A stretch of DNA of 64,000 bases from assembly GCA_902472315.1 (NCBI GenBank), contig CABRNM010000004.1, positions 1-64,000 of the forward strand, in the 5' to 3' direction. Shown piece by piece: positions 32,619-41,070 of the stretch. The first letter of the stretch is position 1. Every line of letters starts with the position of its first letter. A model generated the notes under the pieces. It was not told the origin of the DNA. It saw only the letters and a list, made by a program, of their open reading frames with translations, and searched no databases. Origin of the DNA: an uncultured Collinsella sp. GTDB lineage: Bacteria > Actinomycetota > Coriobacteriia > Coriobacteriales > Coriobacteriaceae. The translations under genes and the position numbers were made by a program.

Positions 32619-34295
32619 TTACGAGAGCGACGTTCTCAGCAACTCGTTGAAGAGCTTCGGGTTGCCCTTGCCGCGGCTCGCCTTCATGCACTGACCCACC
32701 AAAAAGCCGATGACCTTCTGGTTGCCGTCACGATACTGCTGCGCCTGATCGGCACAGTTAGCCAGTACCTCGTCCACGATCGGCTGCAACGCGCCGGCGT
32801 CGCTCACCTGACGCATACCGCGCTCGTCGACGATCTTGTTGGGGTCGTCGCCGGTCTGGGCCATGGCCTCAAAGACCTCGTGCGCCTGGTTGGAGCTGAT
32901 GGCATCGGTCGCCAGCAGCTTGGCAAGGGCTGCCACCTGAGCCGGCGCGATGCCGGACTCGGCCAGCGAGACGCCCGCGCCCTTAAGGTAGGCGATCATC
33001 TCGTTCACCAGCAAGTTTGCAACCGTCTGGGCCTCCTTGCCAGCCATACCGGCAGCGGCGGCCTCAAAGAACTCGGCAAACTCGGGGTCGCCGGCAATCT
33101 GCTCGGCATCGGCCGCCTTAATGCCAAAGTCGGCCTCAAAACGGACGCGCTTGGCATCGGGCAGCTCGGGAATCTCGCCACGGCAACGGTCGATGAACTC
33201 ATCGTCCAGATCGAACGGCGCCAGATCGGGATCGGGGAACAGACGATAGTCGTCGGCCGTCTCCTTGACGCGCATGACCACGGTGCGCTTGCGGCTGGGC
33301 TCCCAGTGGCGGGTCTCCTGATAGATGATGCCGCCCTCCTCGAGCACCTCGGCCTGGCGGCAAATCTCGTAGGCAAGGCCGTCATGCAGGCTCTTAAACG
33401 AGTTGAGGTTCTTGAGCTCGGTCTTGGTGCCCAGCTTGGTCTCGCCGCGGCGGCGCAGCGACACGTTGCCGTCGCAGCGCATGGAACCCTTCTCCATGGA
33501 GCAGTCCGAAATGCCCAGCGTCACAAAGATGCGACGGAGTTTCTCCATAAACAGGCGAGCCTCCTCGGGCGTACGCAAGTCGGGCTCGGTGACGAGCTCA
33601 ATCAAAGGCGTGCCGCAGCGGTTGTAGTCGACGAGCGACTCGGCCGCGGCGGTAATGCGGCCCTCGGCACCGCCCACGTGCACCATCTTGGCGGCGTCCT
33701 CCTCCATGTGGATGCGCAGAATGCGAATGGGCACCGTATAGGAACCGTCCTCGCGACGCTCGGGCATCTGCAGGTTGGACGCATCGTAGCTGGCCAGGTG
33801 ACCGGCGCGCTGGTTACCCTCGCGCATGGTCGACGTCATAGACGTGGACAGGCCCTCGGCGTTGGCCGAGGCGCTCGCCAGGCTCTGGGCCTCTGCCTCG
33901 CCAAACGCGCAGTCGGGGCGCTCGGCGGCACCGCGACCGGTCACGTCCAGGTCCAGATGACCGTACATGGCAAAGGCGACCGGACCCTCCGTGGTCTGGA
34001 AGTTCTTGGCCATATCGGGATAGAAGTAGTGCTTGCGGTAGAACATCGAGTGTCGCTGGATCTCGCAGTTGGTGGCGAGACCGGCCTTGACGATGCTCTC
34101 GATGGCGCGCCTGTTGGGCACCGGCAGGGCGCCGGGCAGGCCCAGGCACACCGGGCACACATTGGCGTTGGGCTCGTCATCGTGGCTGAGCTTGCAGTTG
34201 CAGAACATCTTGGTATCGAGTGCGGTGAGCTCGGTATGGATCTCCAGGCCGATCACGGCCTCCCAATCCTGCAGGACCTCGGAAAGCTCCTTCAT
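32619..34295 (-). CDS. gatB: Asp/Glu-tRNA amidotransferase subunit B
   Basis: This 558-residue protein is GatB, which binds misacylated tRNA and activates Glu or Asp for amidation. Characteristic segments are WEAVIGLEIHTEL, KMFCNC, CPVCLGLPGALPVPNRRAIE, FYRKHYFYPDMAKNFQ and the C-terminal YqeY-like tail ending MKASRGKGNPKLFNELLR. Length is slightly above the usual 475-500. Its ATG overlaps the gatA TAA by one base (TAATG). It is last in gatC-gatA-gatB. Confidence 0.97.
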   Translation of the reverse strand: MKELSEVLQDWEAVIGLEIHTELTALDTKMFCNCKLSHDDEPNANVCPVCLGLPGALPVPNRRAIESIVKAGLATNCEIQRHSMFYRKHYFYPDMAKNFQTTEGPVAFAMYGHLDLDVTGRGAAERPDCAFGEAEAQSLASASANAEGLSTSMTSTMREGNQRAGHLASYDASNLQMPERREDGSYTVPIRILRIHMEEDAAKMVHVGGAEGRITAAAESLVDYNRCGTPLIELVTEPDLRTPEEARLFMEKLRRIFVTLGISDCSMEKGSMRCDGNVSLRRRGETKLGTKTELKNLNSFKSLHDGLAYEICRQAEVLEEGGIIYQETRHWEPSRKRTVVMRVKETADDYRLFPDPDLAPFDLDDEFIDRCRGEIPELPDAKRVRFEADFGIKAADAEQIAGDPEFAEFFEAAAAGMAGKEAQTVANLLVNEMIAYLKGAGVSLAESGIAPAQVAALAKLLATDAISSNQAHEVFEAMAQTGDDPNKIVDERGMRQVSDAGALQPIVDEVLANCADQAQQYRDGNQKVIGFLVGQCMKASRGKGNPKLFNELLRTSLS

Positions 34296-35809
34296 TACAG
34301 CTCGCCTCCCTTCCCGGCAAAATCGGGCGCGACGGAAAGCGCGGGCGCACCTGTGGCGGCATCGGCAAAGCCGCGCTCCAGGGCGCGGGCAAACGTGAGC
34401 AGCTGACGGTCCTTAAAGGCCGGACCCACCAGCTGGGCAGAAACGGGCAGCTGAGTATCCTCGCCCAGGCCCAGCGGCACCGAGATACCGCCGTTGCCGC
34501 AAATGTTGAGCGAGATGGTGTACAGGTCGGAGAGGTACATCTGCGTGGGGTCGCTGATCTCGCCAAACTTAAAGGCCGTGCGCGGCGAGGCGGGCATGAG
34601 GATGGTGTCCACCTTGGCATACGCGGCGTCGTAGTCCTGCGTGATGAGCGTGCGGGCTTTTTGCGCAGCGTAATAGTACTTGTCGTACACGCCCGAGCTC
34701 AGCAGGTAGGCGCCGAGCATCTGACGGCGCTTGGCCTCGGCGCCAAAGCCGCGGGCGCGCGAGAGCGAGCTCTGGTCGGACAGGTTGGCGCAGCCCTCCT
34801 CCTGATAGCCGTAGCGAATGCCGTCAAAACGGGCCAGGTTGGAGAACGCCTCGGCAGGGCCGATGACGTAGTAGGCGGCGATGGCGGCGTCCAGGTGCGG
34901 CAGGTCGACCTCGACCAGCTCGGCACCCTGGTTCTGCAGCTCCTGGGCGGCGCGCTGAACAGCGGCCTTGACCTCGGGCGTCAGGCCCTCGGCCTCCATA
35001 AACGCAGGGATAATGCCCACGCGCTTGCCCTCGATGCTGTCGTTGAGGTGCTCGGTAAAGTCGACGGCGCAATCCTGGCTGGTGCAGTCGTACGGATCGT
35101 GGCCCGCGCCGGTAAGCGCGTTCATGGCCAGCGCGACATCCTCGACCGTGCGGCCGAAGGGTCCCACCTGGTCGAGCGACGAGCCAAAGGCAACCACACC
35201 GTAACGGCTCACGGCGCCATACGTGGGCTTAAAGCCCACCACGCCGCACAGCGACGCCGGCTGGCGGATGGAGCCGCCGGTGTCCGAGCCCAGCGAGAGC
35301 GCGACCTCGCCCGCGGCGACGGCGGCAGCGGAGCCGCCCGAGGAGCCGCCGGGCACGCGCTCGGTATCCCAGGGGTTATTGGTGCGGTGGAACGCCGAGC
35401 TCTCGGTAGAGCTACCAAAGGCAAACTCGTCCATGTTGACCTTGCCCATGGGCAGGCAGCCGGCATCGAGCATGCGCTGGACGCAGGTGGCGGTGTAGAC
35501 GCTCTGGTAGTTCTCGAGCATGCGGGAAGCACAGGTGGTGCGCGTGCCCACGAGGTTCATGTTGTCCTTGATGGCCAGCGGCACGCCCGCGAGCGGGGGC
35601 AGCGGCTTGCCTGCGGCACGGTCGGCATCCACGCGCGCAGCGGCCTCGAGCGCGAGCTCGGGCGCCACCTGCAGGAATGCCTGGACCCCGCCCTCGCGCG
35701 CCTCGATGGCGGCAAGGGAGGCCTTGGCCACCTCGGTAGCGGTAAAGTCGCCGGCAGCAACGCCCGCGGCGATCTGGGCGGCGGTAAGGGAATCGAAGCT
35801 TAGCGCCAT
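34295..35809 (-). CDS. gatA: Asp/Glu-tRNA amidotransferase subunit A
   Basis: This 504-residue amidase subunit releases ammonia from glutamine for GatB. It has the amidase signature: Lys in LAIKDNMN, GGSSGGSAAAVAAG with the cis-Ser, and the nucleophile Ser in GSDTGGSIRQPA. It is translationally coupled on both sides by TAATG overlaps. Together the trio makes Gln-tRNA and/or Asn-tRNA in an organism lacking one of the direct synthetases. Confidence 0.97.
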   Translation of the reverse strand: MALSFDSLTAAQIAAGVAAGDFTATEVAKASLAAIEAREGGVQAFLQVAPELALEAAARVDADRAAGKPLPPLAGVPLAIKDNMNLVGTRTTCASRMLENYQSVYTATCVQRMLDAGCLPMGKVNMDEFAFGSSTESSAFHRTNNPWDTERVPGGSSGGSAAAVAAGEVALSLGSDTGGSIRQPASLCGVVGFKPTYGAVSRYGVVAFGSSLDQVGPFGRTVEDVALAMNALTGAGHDPYDCTSQDCAVDFTEHLNDSIEGKRVGIIPAFMEAEGLTPEVKAAVQRAAQELQNQGAELVEVDLPHLDAAIAAYYVIGPAEAFSNLARFDGIRYGYQEEGCANLSDQSSLSRARGFGAEAKRRQMLGAYLLSSGVYDKYYYAAQKARTLITQDYDAAYAKVDTILMPASPRTAFKFGEISDPTQMYLSDLYTISLNICGNGGISVPLGLGEDTQLPVSAQLVGPAFKDRQLLTFARALERGFADAATGAPALSVAPDFAGKGGEL

Positions 35810-36120
35810 TACTCGCTCTCCCCCTCTCCCAAAATGGACGGCACGCGGAAGTAGCGGTCGCGCGCGCTGCCGGCGTTTTCGAGCGCAACGTCGAGCGGCA
35901 GGTCGCGCTCGGGCTCGCGCAGGTCGTCGCCCATCACGTTGGACAGGCTTCCGATGGGATGGAACGTGGGTTCCACGTCGGGCAAGTCATATTGCAAGAC
36001 GGGCTCGAGCATCTGGACGGCGTCGTTCAGGTAGGACGTCATCTGGGTGAGCTCGTCATCGGTCAGTGCGATCTTTGCGTACTCGGCGATGCCGCGCACG
36101 TCTTTCTCGCTGAGTGCCAT
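35809..36120 (-). CDS. gatC: Asp/Glu-tRNA amidotransferase subunit C
   Basis: This 103-residue stabilising subunit has the usual signatures MALSEKDVRGIAEYAKIAL, LTQMTSYLNDAVQMLEPVLQ and the tail YFRVPSILGEGESE. The start ATG 36120 follows GGGAG; an in-frame codon 6 residues upstream is less likely. It opens the gatCAB operon, and its TAA overlaps the gatA ATG. Confidence 0.96.
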   Translation of the reverse strand: MALSEKDVRGIAEYAKIALTDDELTQMTSYLNDAVQMLEPVLQYDLPDVEPTFHPIGSLSNVMGDDLREPERDLPLDVALENAGSARDRYFRVPSILGEGESE

Positions 36121-36253
36121 AGGCGCTCCCTTCCGCATAACAGATAAACCGCTCTAGTATACAAGGCAATGCCGCTTGGAGCAGGCGCTTTACCCAAATG
36201 CAGCGAAAACGTAACGAGGGCGGCGGTTTACAGGCGGCGGGCCGGCGGTTCTG

Positions 36254-36327
36254 CAGCGAAACCGTCCCGCCCACAGCGAAAACCGCGCCGCCCACAACGA
36301 AGACCGTCCCGACCGCAACGAAGACCA
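36254..36327. repeat. 21-bp tandem repeat, 3.5 copies
   Basis: Units CA(G/A)CGAA(A/G)ACCG... at 36254, 36274, 36295 and 36316. The last unit runs into the family C palindrome. No coding support on either strand. Confidence 0.65.
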
Positions 36328-36384
36328 TCACAACATTCGACGCTTATCGTCAAAATCGCGATTTTCATCGAATGTTGTGATGGT
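36324..36384. repeat. Dispersed palindrome, family C copy 1
   Basis: Perfect 17-bp arms ACCATCACAACATTCGA and its complement, with the inner palindrome AAAATCGCGATTTT. Same subtype as 46070-46132. Confidence 0.85.
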
Positions 36385-36396
36385 TTAGAAGCCCCG

Positions 36397-36431
36397 ACCA
36401 CCACAAAGGTGCCTGTCCCCATTGTGGTGGT
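36397..36431 (-). repeat. Dispersed palindrome, family B copy 1
   Basis: ACCACCACAA arms; minus strand reads AATGGGGACAGGCACC in the middle. It lies 14 bp past the sortase stop and could serve as its 3' hairpin. Confidence 0.85.
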
Positions 36432-36444
36432 TCTGGAGAATGTC

Positions 36445-37335
36445 TTATGCCGAGGCCTTGGCCTTGCGGCGCTTGCGGACCGCGTGGATCACGATGTCCA
36501 GCAGCAACAGCACAATGGCTACGACCACGATGAGCACGGCAAACTCGCGCTTGCCCCAGTGGCGGCCGGCCAGCGACTTTTGCGTGTCGACGTCCTTCTT
36601 GCTGTACTTGGTGCGCACGCAATGCACCAGCAGGCGATGGTCGTTCACGCCGTAGGGCGTGCAGGTGACGAGCGTCAGCTTGTCGGCGCCGGGCTCAATG
36701 GTCAGCGACTCCATCTCCTCGGGCAGCACCACCTCGGAGTCCACCATCTTATAGGCGAGCGTCTTGTTCATGGTGTGCAGCAGCACCAGGTCGCCGGGCT
36801 CCAGCGAGTGAATGTCGTCGAACATGCTCAGGTTGCGCATGCCCGAGTGCGCGGTGAGCACGCAATGCGTCGAGGTGCCGCCCACCGGCAGGCTCGTGCC
36901 CTCCAGGTGGCCGACGCCCGCCATAAGGACTTCCTCGCTCGTGCCGTGATAGATTGGCATGCTCACGTCGATGGAGGGGATCTCGACCCAGCTCATCATG
37001 GGGTCGCGGTCAAAGATAAGTTGCTGAGCGTAGGGCTCGATCTGGTCGGTCGGAAGCTCGGTGGCCTCGCCCGCCAGCTGCTCGTTAAAGGATCGAGCCT
37101 GGAGCAGGATGCGCTCGCGCTCCTCGGCAGACAGCGCGTCCACGGTGCTGGACACCGTGCTGATCTGGTTGAACACGCCCGAGGCCTCGAGCCGGTCCAA
37201 GATCCACGGCCAGGTCATAAGGCCCACGCCAATAAGGATGATAACGATGGTGATGAGCCGGTCGGCCCAGCGCGGCAGTCGCTTGCGGCGGCGCTTGCCG
37301 CCCGCGGGCTTAGAGTGTTTGTTTGCACGTGACAT
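36445..37335 (-). CDS. srtC: Class C sortase (pilus polymerase)
   Basis: This 296-residue membrane enzyme has an N-terminal membrane helix (about 27-46) and the catalytic His in LTAHSG. Cys in TLVTCTPYGVNDHRLLVHC and the following Arg complete the active site. A second membrane helix near the C-terminus (FAVLIVVVAIVLLLLDIVI) is typical of pilus-specific class C enzymes. It joins pilin subunits by isopeptide bonds. It follows the pilin gene by 210 bp with a terminator between, so it is expressed by read-through or its own promoter. The start could also be GTG 37347; neither has a strong RBS. Confidence 0.92.
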   Translation of the reverse strand: MSRANKHSKPAGGKRRRKRLPRWADRLITIVIILIGVGLMTWPWILDRLEASGVFNQISTVSSTVDALSAEERERILLQARSFNEQLAGEATELPTDQIEPYAQQLIFDRDPMMSWVEIPSIDVSMPIYHGTSEEVLMAGVGHLEGTSLPVGGTSTHCVLTAHSGMRNLSMFDDIHSLEPGDLVLLHTMNKTLAYKMVDSEVVLPEEMESLTIEPGADKLTLVTCTPYGVNDHRLLVHCVRTKYSKKDVDTQKSLAGRHWGKREFAVLIVVVAIVLLLLDIVIHAVRKRRKAKASA

Positions 37336-37410
37336 CGGCCACACCACTTTCGTCAGGTTGCGCTAGAGAGCTGCACCAAGCAGGATAGCGCAGCGCGGGC
37401 TCGCAGATAC

Positions 37411-37450
37411 AAAACGGGGCAAACTCCAGTGCGGAGTCTGCCCCGAAAAG
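37411..37450 (-). terminator. Terminator between pilin and sortase genes
   Basis: CGGGGCA-ACTCC and GGAGT-TGCCCCG arms with GCAC loop, followed on the minus strand by TTTTGTAT. It would reduce sortase expression relative to the pilins. Confidence 0.75.
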
Positions 37451-37545
37451 AGAATGGCAAAGCAAGAACGTCGATGGACGAGAAAAGTGTCCGCAAGTCT
37501 CATGGCCATCACATCCCACCTGCCAAAGGGATGGGTGAGCGAGCG

Positions 37546-39309
37546 TTACTCCTGCTCGGACTCCTCAGCCTGCTTACGGCTGCGGATGAGGTGCGCCACG
37601 CCGATGCACAGCACCGCGCCACCAGCGATCCAAGTGAAGGTCACGCCGTTAAGACCGGTCAGCGGGAGGCCGGAACCCTTCTTGTTCCTGATGGTGACGG
37701 GAATCTTGGTCGTGGTCGTGCCATCTTCAATCTTGGCAGTGACCATATCGGAACCAGGACCAGGAGTCACGCTGAGCTTTTTAAGCGTGCCGTCTTTATT
37801 GAATTCAGGCGTCACCGTGATTTCGAAGTCGGCGATGGTGTTGTAGCCCGCAGGCGTCTTGCTCTCGGAAATCAGGTATGTGCCCGCAACAAGCCCAGGA
37901 ATAGAGACCGTGTTGTGCTCCCCCGTGGTTTCAAACGTATAGGCGTCGTTTGCGTTGTTGCTAAAGCTGCCATCTCGCTTCAACCATTTTTCAACGTCTT
38001 TATTAGGCCCTTCCTTGATCATTTTGACCGTAAAGCCAGCAACGAGTTTGGCGTTAGGGTTGTTCGGGTCAGCGTCAGTCTTAGTGACATCGAGACCAAA
38101 GACGTAGTCAGTGACCTTGTCCGACTCAGAAGTGCCCCTATCATTAGTCATGGGATTGTTGGAATAGACAAGCTTGACCTCATTGGTGTTGCCGGTGGTC
38201 GTGTATTCGGCATCACTGGTGAGCTGGGCTTTGTAGGTCACGACCACTTTGGAAGCGGCGCCAACTTCAATCGGCTCTCCCTTAGCAGTCTGAACCGTCT
38301 TAAGATTTTTAAAAGAAACATTAAGGAGCTCAGTCTCACCGGGGGTCACAGTCGCCGTGTAGCCCTTGTCAGCGTCTGGTGCAACCTCTTTCTTGCTGCC
38401 GTTATCAACGATATAGACATGCAAACCGTTCGGCAAGCCATCGGAGTTCTTTACAACCTTAAGACCCTTACTCAGCGTATCTTGGAATTCATAGTAATAG
38501 GTATCGTACGAGGCAATATTGTCCGCAACGTGACCGGTCAGCCTGTAGTCGATATCCTGTCCGATCCAAGCATCACCGCTATTCTTCCAGTTGCTCTCTT
38601 CGGCATTGGCAGCATCCGTACCAGCAGTGTCATCGAGAATCTGCTTGTCGACCGTGGGGATGCTGGTCTTCTCGGTGACCGTCACGGGGTTACCACCCAC
38701 GATAGTGAAAATCGGGGAGGTGCCAGTGTTCGGCTTGGTCGTATCCGTAAGACCGTCAGATACGAAGAGGTAGTAGCCATCGTTCGAACACGTCCACGAA
38801 TTGCCTGCCTTGATAGAATTGCCGACAGCGGTCTCGTTATTAATCACAGCTTTAGCAATCGAGTACAGTACGTCGCCAGGAGCGACTCGCGTCCCCTTGG
38901 CACCATTCGCGCTGGCAGTAGTAGTCGTAACATTTGCGGAAAGCCAATCTGCCACATCTTGGGCAGTTATGGGATCCTCTGTTGGCAACTGGCTTTTAGA
39001 ATCCGAATAGTCTTTGCTACCCCTAATAGCCGTAATAATGTCCTTTTGGGCCTGATCGCCCACTGCCCACTTAACGTCAGAAGCAATCTTGCCGCTGCCG
39101 TCCTGGGCGTCAATAACCTTGGCCGTGAAGATCTGATAAGCCTTGAACGTATTGTCCTTCTTGGCGTCGTCGACCTTATTGATCGTGATCCTGCCCGTCG
39201 TACCATCAGCAAACGCCATCGTGACCGGGGCCATGACGCCACCGAAGCTCAGCGCTGCTGTGAGGCCGGCGGTTACTGCCAGGCGTGCGATGTTCTTGCT
39301 CATGCTCAT
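37546..39309 (-). CDS. LPXTG-type pilin, probable major backbone subunit
   Basis: This 587-residue secreted protein has a signal peptide (MSMSKNIARLAVTAGLTAAL to VTMAFA), then ITINKVDDAKKDNTFKAYQI, a strand pattern of Cna_B/fimbrial backbone domains with probable Lys-Asn isopeptide bonds. A D2-type domain (ASYDTYYYEFQDTLSKGLKV) follows, and then a SpaA-like domain with the E-box-like YLISESKTPAGY. The sorting signal is LPLTG at the C-terminus followed by a membrane helix and a basic end. The start ATG 39309 has AGAGGA at good spacing. It is third in the pilus operon. GC is somewhat lower than the neighbours. Confidence 0.9.
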   Translation of the reverse strand: MSMSKNIARLAVTAGLTAALSFGGVMAPVTMAFADGTTGRITINKVDDAKKDNTFKAYQIFTAKVIDAQDGSGKIASDVKWAVGDQAQKDIITAIRGSKDYSDSKSQLPTEDPITAQDVADWLSANVTTTTASANGAKGTRVAPGDVLYSIAKAVINNETAVGNSIKAGNSWTCSNDGYYLFVSDGLTDTTKPNTGTSPIFTIVGGNPVTVTEKTSIPTVDKQILDDTAGTDAANAEESNWKNSGDAWIGQDIDYRLTGHVADNIASYDTYYYEFQDTLSKGLKVVKNSDGLPNGLHVYIVDNGSKKEVAPDADKGYTATVTPGETELLNVSFKNLKTVQTAKGEPIEVGAASKVVVTYKAQLTSDAEYTTTGNTNEVKLVYSNNPMTNDRGTSESDKVTDYVFGLDVTKTDADPNNPNAKLVAGFTVKMIKEGPNKDVEKWLKRDGSFSNNANDAYTFETTGEHNTVSIPGLVAGTYLISESKTPAGYNTIADFEITVTPEFNKDGTLKKLSVTPGPGSDMVTAKIEDGTTTTKIPVTIRNKKGSGLPLTGLNGVTFTWIAGGAVLCIGVAHLIRSRKQAEESEQE

Positions 39310-39417
39310 CTTCTTTTCCTCTGCTTTCTGCTCGAATTCCATTTGATCTAAATCTGTCTGTCTGTGTCTTAGCATCTGCTTCGCTACGTCTCGCCCCGCT
39401 CTCTGTGGGGCTGCCAG

Positions 39418-41070
39418 CTACTCTTTATGGCTGCCACCTCCCCGCTTGACCAGGAGCGCGACCACGATGAGCGCGGCTCCGACGACCGCAACGGCGGCCG
39501 CGGTGAACATTGCCATATCGCCAGTCGAGGGCATAAAGCCTCCGGTGAAGATGCTAGGGGGCGTGCCGGCGGGCGTGTTGATGAGCGATGCCTCCAGGCT
39601 GCCCGTCGACCCGTCCGCGCTGTCGGCGCGCAGGGGCGACTCGGCTGTGACGGTGAGCTTGGGCTTGGCGGCAGCCACCTGGTCGACGTCCAGGCCCTCG
39701 GCCTTGACCGTCACGGAGCGCGTGCCCTCAAAGGCGGTGTAGCCCTTGGGCGCCTTGGGCTCGCGGACCTCCAGCTTGCCCGAGTCCACGCCCGAGACGG
39801 TCACGCGGCCGTCCTCGCCCGTGGTGACGGTGGCCTTGCCCTCCGCGTCCCACGTGCCATCGGCCGCCAGTGTGCGACCGCGGTCGTCGGCGATGCTCAG
39901 GACCGCCCCAGCAAGCGGCTTGTCGCCGTCGCTGCCGCGCTTGGTGAGCGCGAGATCCCAGGTGTAGGCGCACGCGTCGTCGCTCGGCGTGCGGGTGAAG
40001 CCGGCGTCGCCGGACTGGTCGGCAAAGGGAGAGCGCGGGTAGCGCAGGTAGACTTCGTTGGGGTTGCCCTTCGCGATGCCGTGATTGCATGCGCTGTTGA
40101 GCGGCGCATTGTACACGGCGACCACGCGGGCGCCCGCGGTGAAGGCGTCGGCCCCGCCGAGCGCGGCGATGAGGTCGCCGGTGCACACGGTGAAGGTCTT
40201 ACCGTCGACCGAGACCCTGCAGTGAGCCGTGATATCGGTCCAGCCCTTCGCGGGGTCGGTGCCGGCGCGACCGTCCTTGCCGGCCGAGACGGCGTCAAAG
40301 CCGCCGTCCGCGCCCGCCGACACGTACACGCGCATGCTCGCGGCGACCTTGGAGGGGTCGAGCCCCGCGCCCATGGTGTCGACGAACCACACCGTATAGG
40401 TGTCGTAGGCCGTGAGGCCCGCCGGGACCGTGGCCGAGAGGCGCCAGTACAGGTCGTCGGCGACCGTGGCGTCGGCGGCCTTCTGCCATGCGGCGGTGCT
40501 GTCCTCCAGCACGTGCTTGGACACCTTGGGGGTCGCGGCCTTGGGCTTGACGGTGACGGCGCTGCCGCCGACCAGGGCCATAATCGGCGCGGTGCCGACC
40601 TCGCCCTGGGCGATGGCGTCGTCCTTAGCGACGATGAGCCAGTAGCCGCAGGGCAGCTCGGCCGCCGTGCCCGCGTTAAGGGCCACAGACTTGGCGCCAG
40701 AGCTCTGGAGGGAACGAGCGAGCTGTGCGCTCAGCGCGCTCGTAAGGTGGGAATCGGTGTTGAGCCACTCGGCAGCTTCCTGCGCGGTGGTCTGGGAATT
40801 GGGCATGCCGGCGCTGTGCAGCACAGGCAGCGCGGCGTCGCTTGCCCAGGCGAGGTCGGTGGCGATCTTGGCGTCGCCGCTGTCGTCGATAACGTTGGCG
40901 CTAAAGATCTGGTAGGCGTCGTAGCTGCTCGCCACGGTGCCGCTCACCGTGATGGAACCGGTCGAGGTCGGCGCGGCCTGCGCGGATGCGGGGAACACAA
41001 CCGCGCAGGCACCGATCAGGAGGGCAAGCAGCGCAAACAAGATTGGGAAGGAGCAAACTTTCTTATTCAC
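39418..41070 (-). CDS. LPXTG-like pilin, probable basal or minor subunit
   Basis: This 550-residue secreted pilin has a signal peptide (FPILFALLALLIGACAVVFP to AQAA) and a first domain similar in layout to the next pilin (SYDAYQIFSANVIDDSGDAK). A D2-like domain (LTAYDTYTVWFVDTMGAGL), a Cna_B domain ending LEVREPKAPKGYTAF and a sorting signal MPSTG follow, then a membrane helix and RGGGSHKE. The Met in place of Leu in the sorting signal is unusual and may direct it to another sortase. GTG 41070 follows GGGAGG and overlaps the upstream gene by 8 bp, so it is coupled to the tip protein. GC is high, unlike its neighbours. Confidence 0.88.
   Translation of the reverse strand: MNKKVCSFPILFALLALLIGACAVVFPASAQAAPTSTGSITVSGTVASSYDAYQIFSANVIDDSGDAKIATDLAWASDAALPVLHSAGMPNSQTTAQEAAEWLNTDSHLTSALSAQLARSLQSSGAKSVALNAGTAAELPCGYWLIVAKDDAIAQGEVGTAPIMALVGGSAVTVKPKAATPKVSKHVLEDSTAAWQKAADATVADDLYWRLSATVPAGLTAYDTYTVWFVDTMGAGLDPSKVAASMRVYVSAGADGGFDAVSAGKDGRAGTDPAKGWTDITAHCRVSVDGKTFTVCTGDLIAALGGADAFTAGARVVAVYNAPLNSACNHGIAKGNPNEVYLRYPRSPFADQSGDAGFTRTPSDDACAYTWDLALTKRGSDGDKPLAGAVLSIADDRGRTLAADGTWDAEGKATVTTGEDGRVTVSGVDSGKLEVREPKAPKGYTAFEGTRSVTVKAEGLDVDQVAAAKPKLTVTAESPLRADSADGSTGSLEASLINTPAGTPPSIFTGGFMPSTGDMAMFTAAAVAVVGAALIVVALLVKRGGGSHKE

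Noticed and set aside
32400..34406. 668-codon plus-strand frame opposite gatB
   Set aside because: It is an antisense shadow of gatB caused by high GC, with low-complexity His/Gly/Leu-rich sequence and no recognisable domain.
37429..39351. 640-codon plus-strand frame opposite the pilin gene
   Set aside because: Antisense shadow; the minus strand has a signal peptide, isopeptide domains and a sorting signal.
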